Under the pieces are notes generated by a model. The model was not told the origin of the DNA, made no database searches, and saw only the letters and a list, made by a program, of their open reading frames with translations. The position numbers and the translations under genes were made by a program. From NCBI GenBank assembly GCA_045542315.1, contig JAZQKU010000040.1:1-19840 (forward strand): DNA of 19,840 bases, read 5' to 3'. Shown one piece after another: positions 1-8,600 of the stretch (position 1 is its first letter; every line of letters begins with the position of its first letter). The DNA comes from RGIG5299 sp045542315 (GTDB taxonomy: Bacteria > Bacillota > Clostridia > Oscillospirales > RGIG5299).

Positions 1-229
1 CGGCGTTTACGACAAGGACCCCAACAAATATCCCGATGCGGTAAAATACGATCACGTTACCTTCTCCGAGGTTTTGAGCAAGGAGCTCGGCGTTATGGAT
101 ATGACCGCAGCCGCCCTTTGCAAGGATACCGATATGCCCATCTTGGTATTCAATATAAAGGATCCCGAAAATATTTATAAGGCCGTTATAGGCGAAAAAA
201 TAGGAACTATTGTTAAAGGAGTTTTTTAA
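1..229 (+). CDS. pyrH: UMP kinase, C-terminal part (partial at left edge)
   Basis: This is the last 75 codons of a gene that begins before the window, read in frame from base 2 and ending at TAA 227-229. UMP kinase phosphorylates UMP to UDP with ATP in the cytoplasm, in pyrimidine nucleotide synthesis. The visible part has the family's C-terminal pattern: GVYDKDPNKYPDA near the edge, then a TFSEVL segment, GVMDMTAAALC, MPILVFNI and IGTIV at the end. These match the nucleotide-binding half of the bacterial amino-acid-kinase-fold PyrH. The frr start codon lies one base after the stop, as in the widespread pyrH-frr pair, so the two are surely co-transcribed. The N-terminal half, the start and the promoter lie outside the window. 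Identification is by remembered family sequence and gene order. Confidence 0.93.
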   Translation, partial: GVYDKDPNKYPDAVKYDHVTFSEVLSKELGVMDMTAAALCKDTDMPILVFNIKDPENIYKAVIGEKIGTIVKGVF

Positions 230-230
230 T

Positions 231-782
231 ATGGCAAACTACGATGAAATCAAGGCAAAGGTCCAGAAAACGAAGGACGCACTTACCTCTAATCTCTCTA
301 CTATAAGAGCAGGCAAGGCTTCTCCTGCCGTGCTTGACAGAATATCCATCGACTATTACGGAGCACAGACGCCCGTAAACCAGATAGCCGCTATCTCCAC
401 CCCCGACGCACGTTCCCTTCTTATCACCCCCTGGGACGCATCTGCGGTAAAGCTCGTTGAGAAGGCTATTCAGGCTTCCGACCTCGGAATCAATCCCCAG
501 AACGACGGCAAGGCTATAAGACTTAACTTTCCCCCGCTTACCGAGGATCGCCGTCGCGAGCTCGCAAAGGACGTTAAGAAATACGCTGAGGATTCCAAGG
601 TTGCTGTCCGCTCTATCCGCAGAGATGCTATCGACAAATTCAAGGATATGAAGAAAAAGAGCGAGATAACCGAGGACGATCTCAAGAAGATCGAAAAGGA
701 TATTCAGGATATCACCGATAATGCCTGCAAGGATATCGACGCTATCGCAGCCAAAAAAGAAAAGGAGCTCATGGAGCTTTGA
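231..782 (+). CDS. frr: Ribosome recycling factor
   Basis: The product is 183 residues, close to the usual 185 or so. With EF-G it splits the post-termination ribosome into subunits in the cytoplasm. Diagnostic segments are RAGKASPAVLDRI near residues 29-41 (core of the long three-helix bundle), then INPQNDGKAIRLNFPPLTED and RRRELAK (the domain II hinge region), and a basic C-terminal helix containing VAVRSIRRDAIDKFK. I chose ATG 231 (MANYDEIK) because AAAGGA at 215-220 sits about ten bases upstream. An in-frame TTG at 210 would add seven residues, overlap pyrH and ignore that ribosome binding site. The stop overlaps the uppS TTG start by four bases, which suggests translational coupling. Nothing is odd about the protein. 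Confidence 0.97.
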   Translation: MANYDEIKAKVQKTKDALTSNLSTIRAGKASPAVLDRISIDYYGAQTPVNQIAAISTPDARSLLITPWDASAVKLVEKAIQASDLGINPQNDGKAIRLNFPPLTEDRRRELAKDVKKYAEDSKVAVRSIRRDAIDKFKDMKKKSEITEDDLKKIEKDIQDITDNACKDIDAIAAKKEKELMEL

Positions 783-1489
783 GTTACAGTCTTTGGCCCG
801 AGCATATCGGTATCATTATGGACGGTAACGGCCGTTGGGCCAAAATGAGAGGGCTTCCCCGCTCTGCCGGACATAAAGAGGGGGCGAAGGTTATGGAGGA
901 TATCATAATCTACGCCGAAAAGGAAACCGATATAAAATTCCTTACCTTTTACGCATTTTCAACCGAAAACTGGAGCCGTCCGGAGGACGAGATCAAAAGC
1001 CTGATGCAGCTTTTCGAGCTGCATCTCGACAGACTTATTGCCACCACCGATAACCACGATATAATTATTAAGTTTATCGGTGACAGAAGCCGTCTTTCCG
1101 AGTCGCTCGTTAAAAAGATGAAAAAATGCGAGGAAAAAAGCGGCAAGAACAAAAAGCTTACCGTTTATATTGCCATAAACTACGGCGGCATGCAGGAAAT
1201 TTGCTTTGCCGCCAAATCGGTTTTGAAGAAGGTTGCTTCGGGTGAGCTTTCCGAAGAGGATATCACCGAAAGCACCATTGAAGCAGAGCTTTTTACCAAG
1301 GAGTCGCCCCGTGCCGACCTTATTATAAGGCCGAGCGGTGAGCAAAGGCTTTCAAACTTCCTTCTTTGGCAAAGCGCCTATGCCGAATTTTTCTTCGATG
1401 ACGTTTTATGGCCCGATTTCACAAAAAACGATCTGATTCGCGCAAGAGATGAGTTTAACAGGAGAAGCAGACGCTTCGGAGGTGTATAA
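779..1489 (+). CDS. uppS: Isoprenyl transferase (undecaprenyl diphosphate synthase)
   Basis: This cis-prenyltransferase of 236 residues condenses eight isopentenyl diphosphates onto farnesyl diphosphate. The C55 product is the lipid carrier for peptidoglycan and other wall polymers. The N-terminal motif HIGIIMDGNGRWA includes the Mg-binding Asp15 and is followed by the phosphate-binding GLPRSAGHKEGAK. Further motifs are TFYAFSTENWSRP, and near the C-terminus DLIIRPSGEQRLSNFLLWQ, AYAEFFF and LWPDF, all hallmarks of the family. The start is TTG 779, overlapping the frr stop (TTGA), with GGAG at 763-766 inside frr as ribosome binding site. Isoprenoid genes dxr and ispG lie three and five genes downstream, so precursor supply and use are encoded together. 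The length is at the short end of the family but no conserved block is missing. Confidence 0.96.
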   Translation: MSYSLWPEHIGIIMDGNGRWAKMRGLPRSAGHKEGAKVMEDIIIYAEKETDIKFLTFYAFSTENWSRPEDEIKSLMQLFELHLDRLIATTDNHDIIIKFIGDRSRLSESLVKKMKKCEEKSGKNKKLTVYIAINYGGMQEICFAAKSVLKKVASGELSEEDITESTIEAELFTKESPRADLIIRPSGEQRLSNFLLWQSAYAEFFFDDVLWPDFTKNDLIRARDEFNRRSRRFGGV

Positions 1490-1491
1490 CG

Positions 1492-2301
1492 TTGTTTATA
1501 AAGAGGCTTATTTCCTCGGTTTTTATAATCGTGGTATTTCTTACCTTCATATTGCTTTCCCATATTCCGTGGGTATTAAGCTTCGGAGTGGCGTTGCTTT
1601 CTGCCTGCGCGATATTCGAGGCGCTTAAATCCACGCGGTATTTTGAAGGCCGTTCCCTTATGGTCTGCGGCATAATCTTATCTATCGTTATGCCCTTCCT
1701 TGCAAGGTTTTCACTCGGCCACATGCTTGCCGCAGGCTACGTTTTCTGTCTCGTGATATTTTTCGTAAACATAATATTTTTCAAGACCTTCAACTTCAAG
1801 CATCTTTGCGTTGTCGCAACGATCTCGGTTATAATCTCCTTCTTTTTCTCTATAATCGTTCCGCTTCGCGAGATGGAGCACGGTCTTTATTATCTTTTCC
1901 TCGTTTTCGTAAGCGCATGGATGACAGATTGCGGAGCCTATATCGTGGGCTCTCTCTTCGGACGGCATAAGCTTTGCCCCTTAATAAGCCCCAAAAAGAC
2001 TGTTGAGGGTGCAATAGGCGGCGTGCTGTTTTCCGTTTTGGGAGTGTTTATCTGTACCCTTTGCTTCAGGCTTATCGACGTTGCCGATTACAAATATTAC
2101 GTCGTGCTTCCCATGGCGGTAGGCGCCGCGGTCATTTCGCAGATAGGCGATCTCATTGCCTCGATAATAAAGAGGACCTTCAATATAAAGGACTTCGGAA
2201 ACGTTATCCCCGGTCACGGCGGAGTGTTTGACAGATTCGATTCGCTTATCTTCGTCGCACCCTACATTTTCATAATATTCAACCTCATAAGCCCGGTATA
2301 A
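1492..2301 (+). CDS. cdsA: Phosphatidate cytidylyltransferase (CDP-diacylglycerol synthase)
   Basis: This is a 269-residue integral membrane enzyme that makes CDP-diacylglycerol from phosphatidic acid and CTP, the branch point for phospholipid synthesis. It contains several hydrophobic spans, beginning at residues 7-23 and continuing through the middle of the protein. The family signature is complete at residues 227-250: KR, then KDFG, PGHGGVFDRFD, with the metal-binding aspartates D247 and D250. The SPKKTVEGAIGG segment just after the mid-protein helices is also typical. The start is TTG 1492, two bases after the uppS stop, with GGAGGT at 1478-1483 as a strong ribosome binding site. A small hairpin covers the stop codon (separate entry). 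No anomalies are seen in the protein. Confidence 0.95.
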   Translation: MFIKRLISSVFIIVVFLTFILLSHIPWVLSFGVALLSACAIFEALKSTRYFEGRSLMVCGIILSIVMPFLARFSLGHMLAAGYVFCLVIFFVNIIFFKTFNFKHLCVVATISVIISFFFSIIVPLREMEHGLYYLFLVFVSAWMTDCGAYIVGSLFGRHKLCPLISPKKTVEGAIGGVLFSVLGVFICTLCFRLIDVADYKYYVVLPMAVGAAVISQIGDLIASIIKRTFNIKDFGNVIPGHGGVFDRFDSLIFVAPYIFIIFNLISPV

Positions 2302-2313
2302 AAGCCGGGACTT
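2289..2313 (+). other. Small GC hairpin over the cdsA stop codon
   Basis: AAGCCCGG at 2289-2296 can pair with CCGGGACTT at 2305-2313, giving eight base pairs with one bulged A and a loop holding the cdsA TAA stop. The T tract that follows is only four bases (2312-2315), so this is a poor intrinsic terminator. It could be a processing or partial attenuation structure between cdsA and dxr, or chance. Seen directly as sequence; function is not known. Confidence 0.3.
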
Positions 2314-2358
2314 TTGAATAAAATATCAAAAATATCCCCTTTGAAAGGATGTTTGAAG

Positions 2359-3516
2359 TTGCTTGAGAAAAGAAAAAAAATAGCGGTTATAGGCTCCACC
2401 GGCTCTATCGGCTGTCAGTCGCTTGACGTTGCAGCACACCTCGGCTACGAGGTCACCGCCCTTGCCGCGAAAAGCAACGTTGCTCTTTTGGAGGAGCAGA
2501 TAAGAAAATTCAATCCGAAGATAGTTGCCGTTTACGATGAGGCAAAGGCTTTGGAGCTTAAATCGAGAGTGGCTGACACCTCCACCAAGGTAGTCTCCGG
2601 CATGGACGGCGTTATTGCCGCCGCGCAGGAAAAGAGTGCCGACCTCGTTATAACCTCGCTTGTGGGTATGATAGGCATACTCCCCACCATTGCCGCTATT
2701 GAGGCGGGCAAGGATATCGGTCTTGCAAACAAGGAGACCCTCGTTTGCGCAGGTGAAATAATTATGCCGCTTGCAAAAAAGAAGGGTGTTAAGATAATTC
2801 CCGTTGACAGTGAGCATTCCGCTATTTTCCAGTCGCTTATGGGCGCAGGTGAAAACAGGATCAAAAAGATTATTCTCACCGCATCGGGAGGTCCCTTTTT
2901 CGGAAAAACGAGAGAGGATCTCAAATCGGTCACGCCCGAAAAGGCACTTAAGCACCCCAACTGGGATATGGGGGCAAAGATCACCATCGACAGCTCCACC
3001 CTCGTAAACAAGGGTCTTGAATTTATTGAGGCTTACTGGCTTTTCGGTGTTTCACCCTCTCAGATAGAGATAGTTATTCACAGAGAGAGCATTTTGCACT
3101 CTGCCGTTGAATTCGAGGACGGAAGCGTTATAGGCCAGATGGGAGTGCCCGATATGCGGGTTCCCATTCAGCTTGCGGTAACATATCCGATGCGCTACCC
3201 CTCCCCCGCAAAGTCGCTTTCGCTCACAGACTGCGCAAGTCTCACCTTCTACAAGCCCGATTACAAGACCTTTACCGGTCTTGAAGCTTTTATGAACGCC
3301 ATTGAGGTAGGAGGCACAATGCCCACCGCATTGAACGCCGCAAACGAGGAGGCTGTAAGTCTTTTCCTTAACAGAAAAATAGGATATAACGATATTTCCG
3401 ATATCGTTTGCGATACGCTTGTCAGCCACAGGGCTGAAAAAATAACGTCGGCAGAGCAGATACTTGCCGTTGAAAAGCAGGTTAAAAGCGACGTTTTTTG
3501 CAAATACTGCAAATAA
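2359..3516 (+). CDS. dxr: 1-deoxy-D-xylulose 5-phosphate reductoisomerase
   Basis: This is the first committed enzyme of the MEP isoprenoid pathway. It converts deoxyxylulose phosphate to 2-C-methyl-D-erythritol 4-phosphate with NADPH and a divalent metal. The N-terminus carries the Rossmann motif IAVIGSTGSIG (residues 8-18). It is followed by GLANKETLV, the metal site VDSEHSAIFQS with D150 and E152, the flexible-loop region around ASGGPFFGKTRED, HPNWDMG, and KITIDSSTLVNKGLE; GVPDMRVPIQ also fits. The product is 385 residues, a normal length. I chose TTG 2359 because AAAGGA at 2344-2349 precedes it by nine bases and the Rossmann strand starts a few residues later. An in-frame TTG at 2314 would add a non-conserved 15-residue tail and would lack a ribosome binding site. 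UppS, which uses the pathway's products, is encoded two genes upstream. Confidence 0.96.
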   Translation: MLEKRKKIAVIGSTGSIGCQSLDVAAHLGYEVTALAAKSNVALLEEQIRKFNPKIVAVYDEAKALELKSRVADTSTKVVSGMDGVIAAAQEKSADLVITSLVGMIGILPTIAAIEAGKDIGLANKETLVCAGEIIMPLAKKKGVKIIPVDSEHSAIFQSLMGAGENRIKKIILTASGGPFFGKTREDLKSVTPEKALKHPNWDMGAKITIDSSTLVNKGLEFIEAYWLFGVSPSQIEIVIHRESILHSAVEFEDGSVIGQMGVPDMRVPIQLAVTYPMRYPSPAKSLSLTDCASLTFYKPDYKTFTGLEAFMNAIEVGGTMPTALNAANEEAVSLFLNRKIGYNDISDIVCDTLVSHRAEKITSAEQILAVEKQVKSDVFCKYCK

Positions 3517-3519
3517 CTT

Positions 3520-3526
3520 TAAGGAG
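3520..3526 (+). promoter_or_regulatory. Ribosome binding site TAAGGAG that decides the rseP start
   Basis: TAAGGAG lies four bases after the dxr stop. Counting in the rseP frame, ATC begins six bases and ATA nine bases after it, while the first ATG (3566) begins 39 bases after it. No ATG, GTG or TTG lies in the rseP frame between the in-frame TAG at 3527-3529 and ATG 3566. The motif therefore points to initiation at an isoleucine codon. Confidence 0.6.
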
Positions 3527-3535
3527 TAGGTTATC

Positions 3536-4633
3536 ATAGGCTTTTTATATACCCTTTTACTTATAATGTTGCTCACCGTAATTCACGAATTCGGTCATTT
3601 TATAGCCGCAAAGGCTTTTAAAATAAAGGTCACCGAGTTTTCTATCGGTATGGGCCCGCTTTTGTTCAAAAAGCAAGGCAAGGAAACTCTTTATTCCTTA
3701 AGGCTTCTTCCCATCGGCGGATTTTGCAAGATGGAGGGCGAGGAGGAATATTCCGAAAGTCCCCGTTCCTTTTCCGCCGCGAAGGTGTGGAAGAGATTTA
3801 TAGTTGTCGTTTCGGGCGCCGCAATGAATTTGCTGCTTGGCTTTATCGCAATAGTTATTACGATAAGCTGCTTTTACAATTTGGTTCCCACCAATACGGT
3901 TGCGAAATTCAACACCCTCAATATCCCCGGCTATGAGCAGGAGGTCCCGCCCGTTTCAAACGCCGAGGGCGGTCTTATGCAATACGATAAGATCATTGCG
4001 ATAAACGGCGAAAAAATTACCATTCGCTCCGATATAAACTACATTCTGGGTCTTTGTCAGGATGAGACGGTGGATATTACCGTTTTGCGCGATATGAATC
4101 CCGATGAGAACGTGACGGAGCTTAAAGAGATAGTTCTTGAAGACGTTAAGTTCCATCAGATAGAGCAAAACGGTTCTAAAGGGCTTATTGCCGATTTCAG
4201 CGTTTACGGTGTTGAAAAAACCTTTGGTAACGTGCTTGATTACTCCTTTAAGGAGACTGTAGGCTCGGTAAAGATGGTATACCGTACTCTTGCGGGGCTT
4301 ATTACCGGAAAGATCCCCGTTTCCAATATGTCGAGCATCGTGGGAGTCGGCGGAGCGATAAACGAAAACGTTTCGCAGGCGGAAAGCGCTTCAGACGTTG
4401 TCTTTATGCTTCTTTCATATCTTTACCTCATCTCGATAAATCTGGGCGTTATGAACTTACTCCCCTTCCCCGCCCTTGACGGAGGCCACGTGGTTTTTCT
4501 TATTTACGAGGCAATTTTCAGGCGTCCCGTGCCCGAAAAGCTTTACACCGTTCTCAATGCGGCAGGATTTATTTTGCTGTTTGCATTTATGATCTTTATA
4601 GTGCTTAAGGACGTTTTTTATCTATTCGTTTAA
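3536..4633 (+). CDS. rseP: RIP metalloprotease of the RseP/RasP (site-2 protease) family; probable non-AUG start
   Basis: This is a zinc intramembrane protease that cuts transmembrane segments such as anti-sigma factors and signal peptides. Counting from ATA 3536 the protein is 365 residues. HEFGH (HExxH) falls at residues 17-21 inside the first membrane helix, as in the family. A hydrophobic span, a PDZ-like domain (GGLMQYDKIIAINGEKI region) and a C-terminal helix with the second zinc motif NLLPFPALDGGH (Asp about residue 315) follow. The only canonical start, ATG 3566, has no ribosome binding site. It would leave six residues before HExxH and cut off half of helix 1, which is encoded in frame upstream (GFLYTLLLI). 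I therefore place the start at the ATA, with ATC 3533 nearly as good. If a sequencing error hides a normal start, the protein is otherwise intact. The gene lies between dxr and ispG, the usual clostridial position. Confidence 0.9.
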   Translation: MGFLYTLLLIMLLTVIHEFGHFIAAKAFKIKVTEFSIGMGPLLFKKQGKETLYSLRLLPIGGFCKMEGEEEYSESPRSFSAAKVWKRFIVVVSGAAMNLLLGFIAIVITISCFYNLVPTNTVAKFNTLNIPGYEQEVPPVSNAEGGLMQYDKIIAINGEKITIRSDINYILGLCQDETVDITVLRDMNPDENVTELKEIVLEDVKFHQIEQNGSKGLIADFSVYGVEKTFGNVLDYSFKETVGSVKMVYRTLAGLITGKIPVSNMSSIVGVGGAINENVSQAESASDVVFMLLSYLYLISINLGVMNLLPFPALDGGHVVFLIYEAIFRRPVPEKLYTVLNAAGFILLFAFMIFIVLKDVFYLFV

Positions 4634-4645
4634 AGGTATGATTTT

Positions 4646-5683
4646 ATGGCAAGCTTAAAAAAGATAAGAGTAGGAAATATTTTTATCGGCGGCGGCGAGA
4701 AGATCGCCGTGCAATCAATGCTTAACACAAAAACTGCCGACGTGAAGGCGTCGGTGGAGCAGATATGCCGTCTTAAGGAGCTTGGCTGCGATATCGTTAG
4801 AGCTGCCGTGCCCGATCTGGAGGCGGCAGAGGCTATAAGGGAGATAAAACGGCTCGTCGACGTTCCCTTCGTTGCCGATATTCACTTTGATTACCGTCTT
4901 GCTCTCGCCGCTATCGAGGCGGGCGCCGATAAAATAAGAATAAATCCCGGAAATATACAAAAGGACAAGGTTTCTCTTATTGCCGCAAAATGCAAGGAAA
5001 GAGAAATTCCGATAAGAGTCGGCGTAAACGGCGGCTCGCTCTCAAGGGAGCTACATAAAAAGTACGGCGGCGTTACAGCCGAGGCGATGGTTGAAAGCGC
5101 ATTTGAAAATATTAAGATACTCAACGATTGCGATTTTGACGATATTTGTATTTCACTCAAGGCCTCAAGCGTTCCGATAAACGTCGCGGCTTACAGGCTG
5201 ATGGCAAAGCGCTCGCCTTATCCGCTTCATCTCGGAGTTACCGAGGCGGGCACCGAAAGGCAGGGCGTTATAAAGTCGGCAGTGGGAATCGGTGCGCTTT
5301 TACTCGACGGGATAGGCGACACCTTAAGAGTTTCTCTTACCGCAGAGCCCGAAAAGGAGGTTCCCGCGGCTTACGGAATACTCTCGGCGGCGGGAATTCA
5401 CAAGGGAATAGAAATAGTTTCCTGCCCCACCTGCGGCAGAACCAAAATAGATCTCATTTCCATTGCGAAGGAGGTCGAGGAGCGTCTTACCGGAATAGAT
5501 AAGCCGCTTAAGGTTGCGGTCATGGGCTGCGCGGTAAACGGTCCCGGTGAGGCGCGCGATGCGGACATCGGCATTGCGGGAGGCGACGGCGAGGCCCTTT
5601 TATTCAAAAAGGGCGAAATAATAAGAAAGATAAAAGAGGACGAAATTATTTCAGTTTTACTTTCGGAAATTGAAAAAATGTAG
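4646..5683 (+). CDS. ispG: 4-hydroxy-3-methylbut-2-enyl diphosphate synthase (flavodoxin/ferredoxin)
   Basis: This is the second-to-last enzyme of the MEP pathway. It reductively opens methylerythritol cyclodiphosphate to HMBPP using a [4Fe-4S] cluster and low-potential electrons. The 345-residue product has a TIM-barrel N-terminal part (VQSMLNTKTADVKA, DIVRAAVPD, PFVADIHFDYRLA, ADKIRINPGN). A C-terminal cluster domain carries CPTCGR (C260, C263), then VMGCAVNGPGEA (C295, with E302 as the fourth ligand). This is the short bacterial form without the insertion found in plants. The start is ATG 4646, with AAAGGT at 4632-4637 overlapping the rseP stop. An ATG at 4638 is out of frame. The gene sits where Bacillus and many relatives have proS, placing a second MEP-pathway gene two genes after dxr. 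Confidence 0.96.
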   Translation: MASLKKIRVGNIFIGGGEKIAVQSMLNTKTADVKASVEQICRLKELGCDIVRAAVPDLEAAEAIREIKRLVDVPFVADIHFDYRLALAAIEAGADKIRINPGNIQKDKVSLIAAKCKEREIPIRVGVNGGSLSRELHKKYGGVTAEAMVESAFENIKILNDCDFDDICISLKASSVPINVAAYRLMAKRSPYPLHLGVTEAGTERQGVIKSAVGIGALLLDGIGDTLRVSLTAEPEKEVPAAYGILSAAGIHKGIEIVSCPTCGRTKIDLISIAKEVEERLTGIDKPLKVAVMGCAVNGPGEARDADIGIAGGDGEALLFKKGEIIRKIKEDEIISVLLSEIEKM

Positions 5684-5692
5684 GTTTTTTAA

Positions 5693-8600
5693 ATGCAGGG
5701 TCAAAGAAGCTTAAAGGAAATTTTTAAAGAATACGTGGAACAGGGCGGCGCCGCCGATATTTTCGACGCCGCTTTAAGTCATCATATAGAGCTGGTGAAA
5801 AGCACCGCGGAGCTTACCGTTACGGTGCGGCTTGCCCGCTACGTTCAGTCCGAGCTTATTGCAGAAGCAGAGCGCGGACTCGTTGACTGTTATCATTTTA
5901 ACTCCGTTAAATTTCTTCCGCGCTACACAGAAAGGGAGCTTACTCCGGAAAACGTTACCGACTCGCTTATGCTGATGAAAAACCGTGCATTCTACGGTTT
6001 TTTGGCAGATTCGGAGGTTTTGGTAAACGGTAGCTCCGTTTTATTCAAGTCGCGTCACAGTCTTGTTGCTTTAAACGAGGCGGAGATCTCCGCTTTTCTT
6101 TCGTCTGTCTTCGATATGCCCGTTAAAGCGGAATTTTCCTGCGACAACACAGTTGATTTCAAGGCCGAAACCGAAAAGGAGCTTTCCGAATATAAGATCT
6201 CGGCAAAGGAGCTTGAGGTCCTTCCCTCCCTCAAGGCCGAGAAAAAGCCGCAAAAGAGCGGATTTAACCGTTTCAGAGAAAAGAAAACGGTTACCGAGGC
6301 AACCGTTTACGGCTATAATACTCAAATGCTTGCCACTCCCATAAAGGAGCTTGACTTCGAGGCAACCAACATCTGCTTCGAGGGTATGGTCTTTGGCTAT
6401 AACAAGGACGAAAACCGCGTTACCAAGGACGGCAGACGTATGATAATACTCTTTAACGTCACCGACTACACAGGCTCGTTAAAGGTAAAGATATTCGACT
6501 ACACCGATAAGCTCGAGGAGGTTCCCTCCCGCCTTAAAAACGGAATGTACGTCAAGATAATGGGCTCGCTCGAATACGACCAGTTCAAGCGAATGAATCT
6601 TATCAAGCCCCTTTGCATAGAGGAGACAGAGCCTCCGAAAAAGACCGATAACGCCACCGATAAGCGAATTGAGCTTCACTGCCATACGAATATGTCGTCG
6701 ATGGACGCCATTGCATCGGCAGAGGAGCTTGTCAAGCGCGCTCTTGACTACGGTCATAAGGCTATTGCAATAACCGACCACGGTGTGGTCCAGAGCTTCC
6801 CCGATGCCATGAAGGCGGCAAAGGGCAAGGATATAAAGATAATCTACGGTATGGAGGGCTATCTCGTTGAGGATAATTTCAAGGAGCTTCGCGAGAAAAA
6901 GCAAAAGGTTTCATACAGTCATATCATCTTCCTTGTAAAGAACGCGGCAGGACTTAAAAACCTCTACAAAATGGTAAGCGAGAGCTGCGTTGACAATCTT
7001 TACAAGGCACGTCCGATGGTCACAAAGAGCATGGTGGAAAAATACCGCGACGGTCTTATTATAGGCAGTGCATGCTCCGAGGGCGAGCTTTACAAAATGA
7101 TTTTAGACGGCAAAACCGACGAGGAGATAATCAAGGCTATTGAGATGTACGATTATCTCGAGGTCCAGCCGATAAAGAACGATTATTATCTTATAAGAGG
7201 CGACCGTCAGAAGCTTTCGGGAGAAGAGGCGCTTCGTGATATCGTAAGGCGTATTATACGCATTGCAAAAAATACCGGAAGGCTTTTCGTTGCCACGGGC
7301 GACGTCCACTTCTTAAACGAGCGCGACGAGATATTCAGGCGTGTTATTATGGGCGGTCTCGGATTTTCCGACGCCGACTCGCAGCCTCCTCTTTACTACC
7401 GCACAACAGACGAAATGCTTTCGGAATTTGATTATCTCGACAAGGACGACGCCTACGATGCGGTTATCGGAAATCCCGCAAAAATTGCAGATATGATAGA
7501 GGTCATCAAGCCCATTTCAGATGAGTTCTGTCCTCCCGTTATTGAAAATTCTGAGGAGCAGCTAAAGGAGCTTACATACAGCAAGGCTTACGAGATATAC
7601 GGAGATCCTCTGCCCGATATAGTTAAGGCGAGAATCGAAAAGGAGCTTAACTCCATTTGCAGCAACGGCTTCTCGGTTATGTATATGATCGCGCAGAAGC
7701 TCGTTTACAAGTCGCTTTCCGACGGCTATCTCGTCGGCTCGCGAGGCTCTGTCGGTTCTTCATTCGTTGCCTTTCTTTCGGGTATTACCGAGGTAAACTC
7801 CTTAAAGGCGCATTACGTTTGCCCAAAATGCAAATATTCCGATTTTGAGCCGAAGACCGCCTGCGGTGTCGGCGTTGATATGCCCGAGGCGGATTGCCCC
7901 GTTTGCGGCGAGAGAATGAAAAAGGACGGCTGGGATATTCCCTTTGAGACCTTTTTAGGCTTCGACGGCGATAAGACTCCCGATATAGACCTTAACTTTT
8001 CGGGCGAATATCAGCCCGTTGCTCACAAATTCGTTGAGGAGCTTTTCGGCGAGGGTCACGTTTTCAGGGCGGGCACCATAGGCTCGCTTGCCGACAAGAC
8101 CGCCTTTGGCTTTGCAAAAAAATATTTCGAGGAAAGAAATATGAACGTTTCGACCGTTGAGGTCGAGCGAGTCGCAAGCGGCTGTCTCGGAGTCAAGCGC
8201 ACGACCGGTCAGCACCCCGGCGGAGTTATAGTTGTTCCGCGCGACAGGGAGATTACCGATTTCTGCCCGATTCAGCATCCCGCCGACGATGCGGATAACC
8301 CGATTCTCACCACCCACTTCGATTACCATAAAATCGACCAGAACCTTTTAAAGCTTGATATTCTCGGTCACGACGACCCGACGATGATAAGAATGCTTGA
8401 GGATATTACAGGTATTGACGCCACGAAGATCCCCATCTACGACGAGGGCGTTTTGAGCCTGTTTACCTCAAATAAGGCGCTTAAATACGTAAAGGAGCTT
8501 CCCGAAACGGTTACCGACAAAACCGGCGCCCTTTTAATTCCCGAATTCGGAACGGAATTCGTAAGAGGTATGCTTGCCGACACTAAGCCCACCACCATTG

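Noticed and set aside
210..233. TTG 210 as the start of frr
   Set aside because: It lies inside pyrH, adds seven non-conserved residues and ignores AAAGGA at 215-220, which fits ATG 231.
2314..2361. TTG 2314 as the start of dxr
   Set aside because: It has no ribosome binding site and overlaps the hairpin. TTG 2359 has AAAGGA at the right distance and begins just before the Rossmann strand.
2326..2955. Long open frames on the strand opposite dxr, hisD, hisH and other genes
   Set aside because: They lie wholly within well-identified genes, have no recognisable domains or ribosome binding sites, and are explained by codon use on the coding strand.
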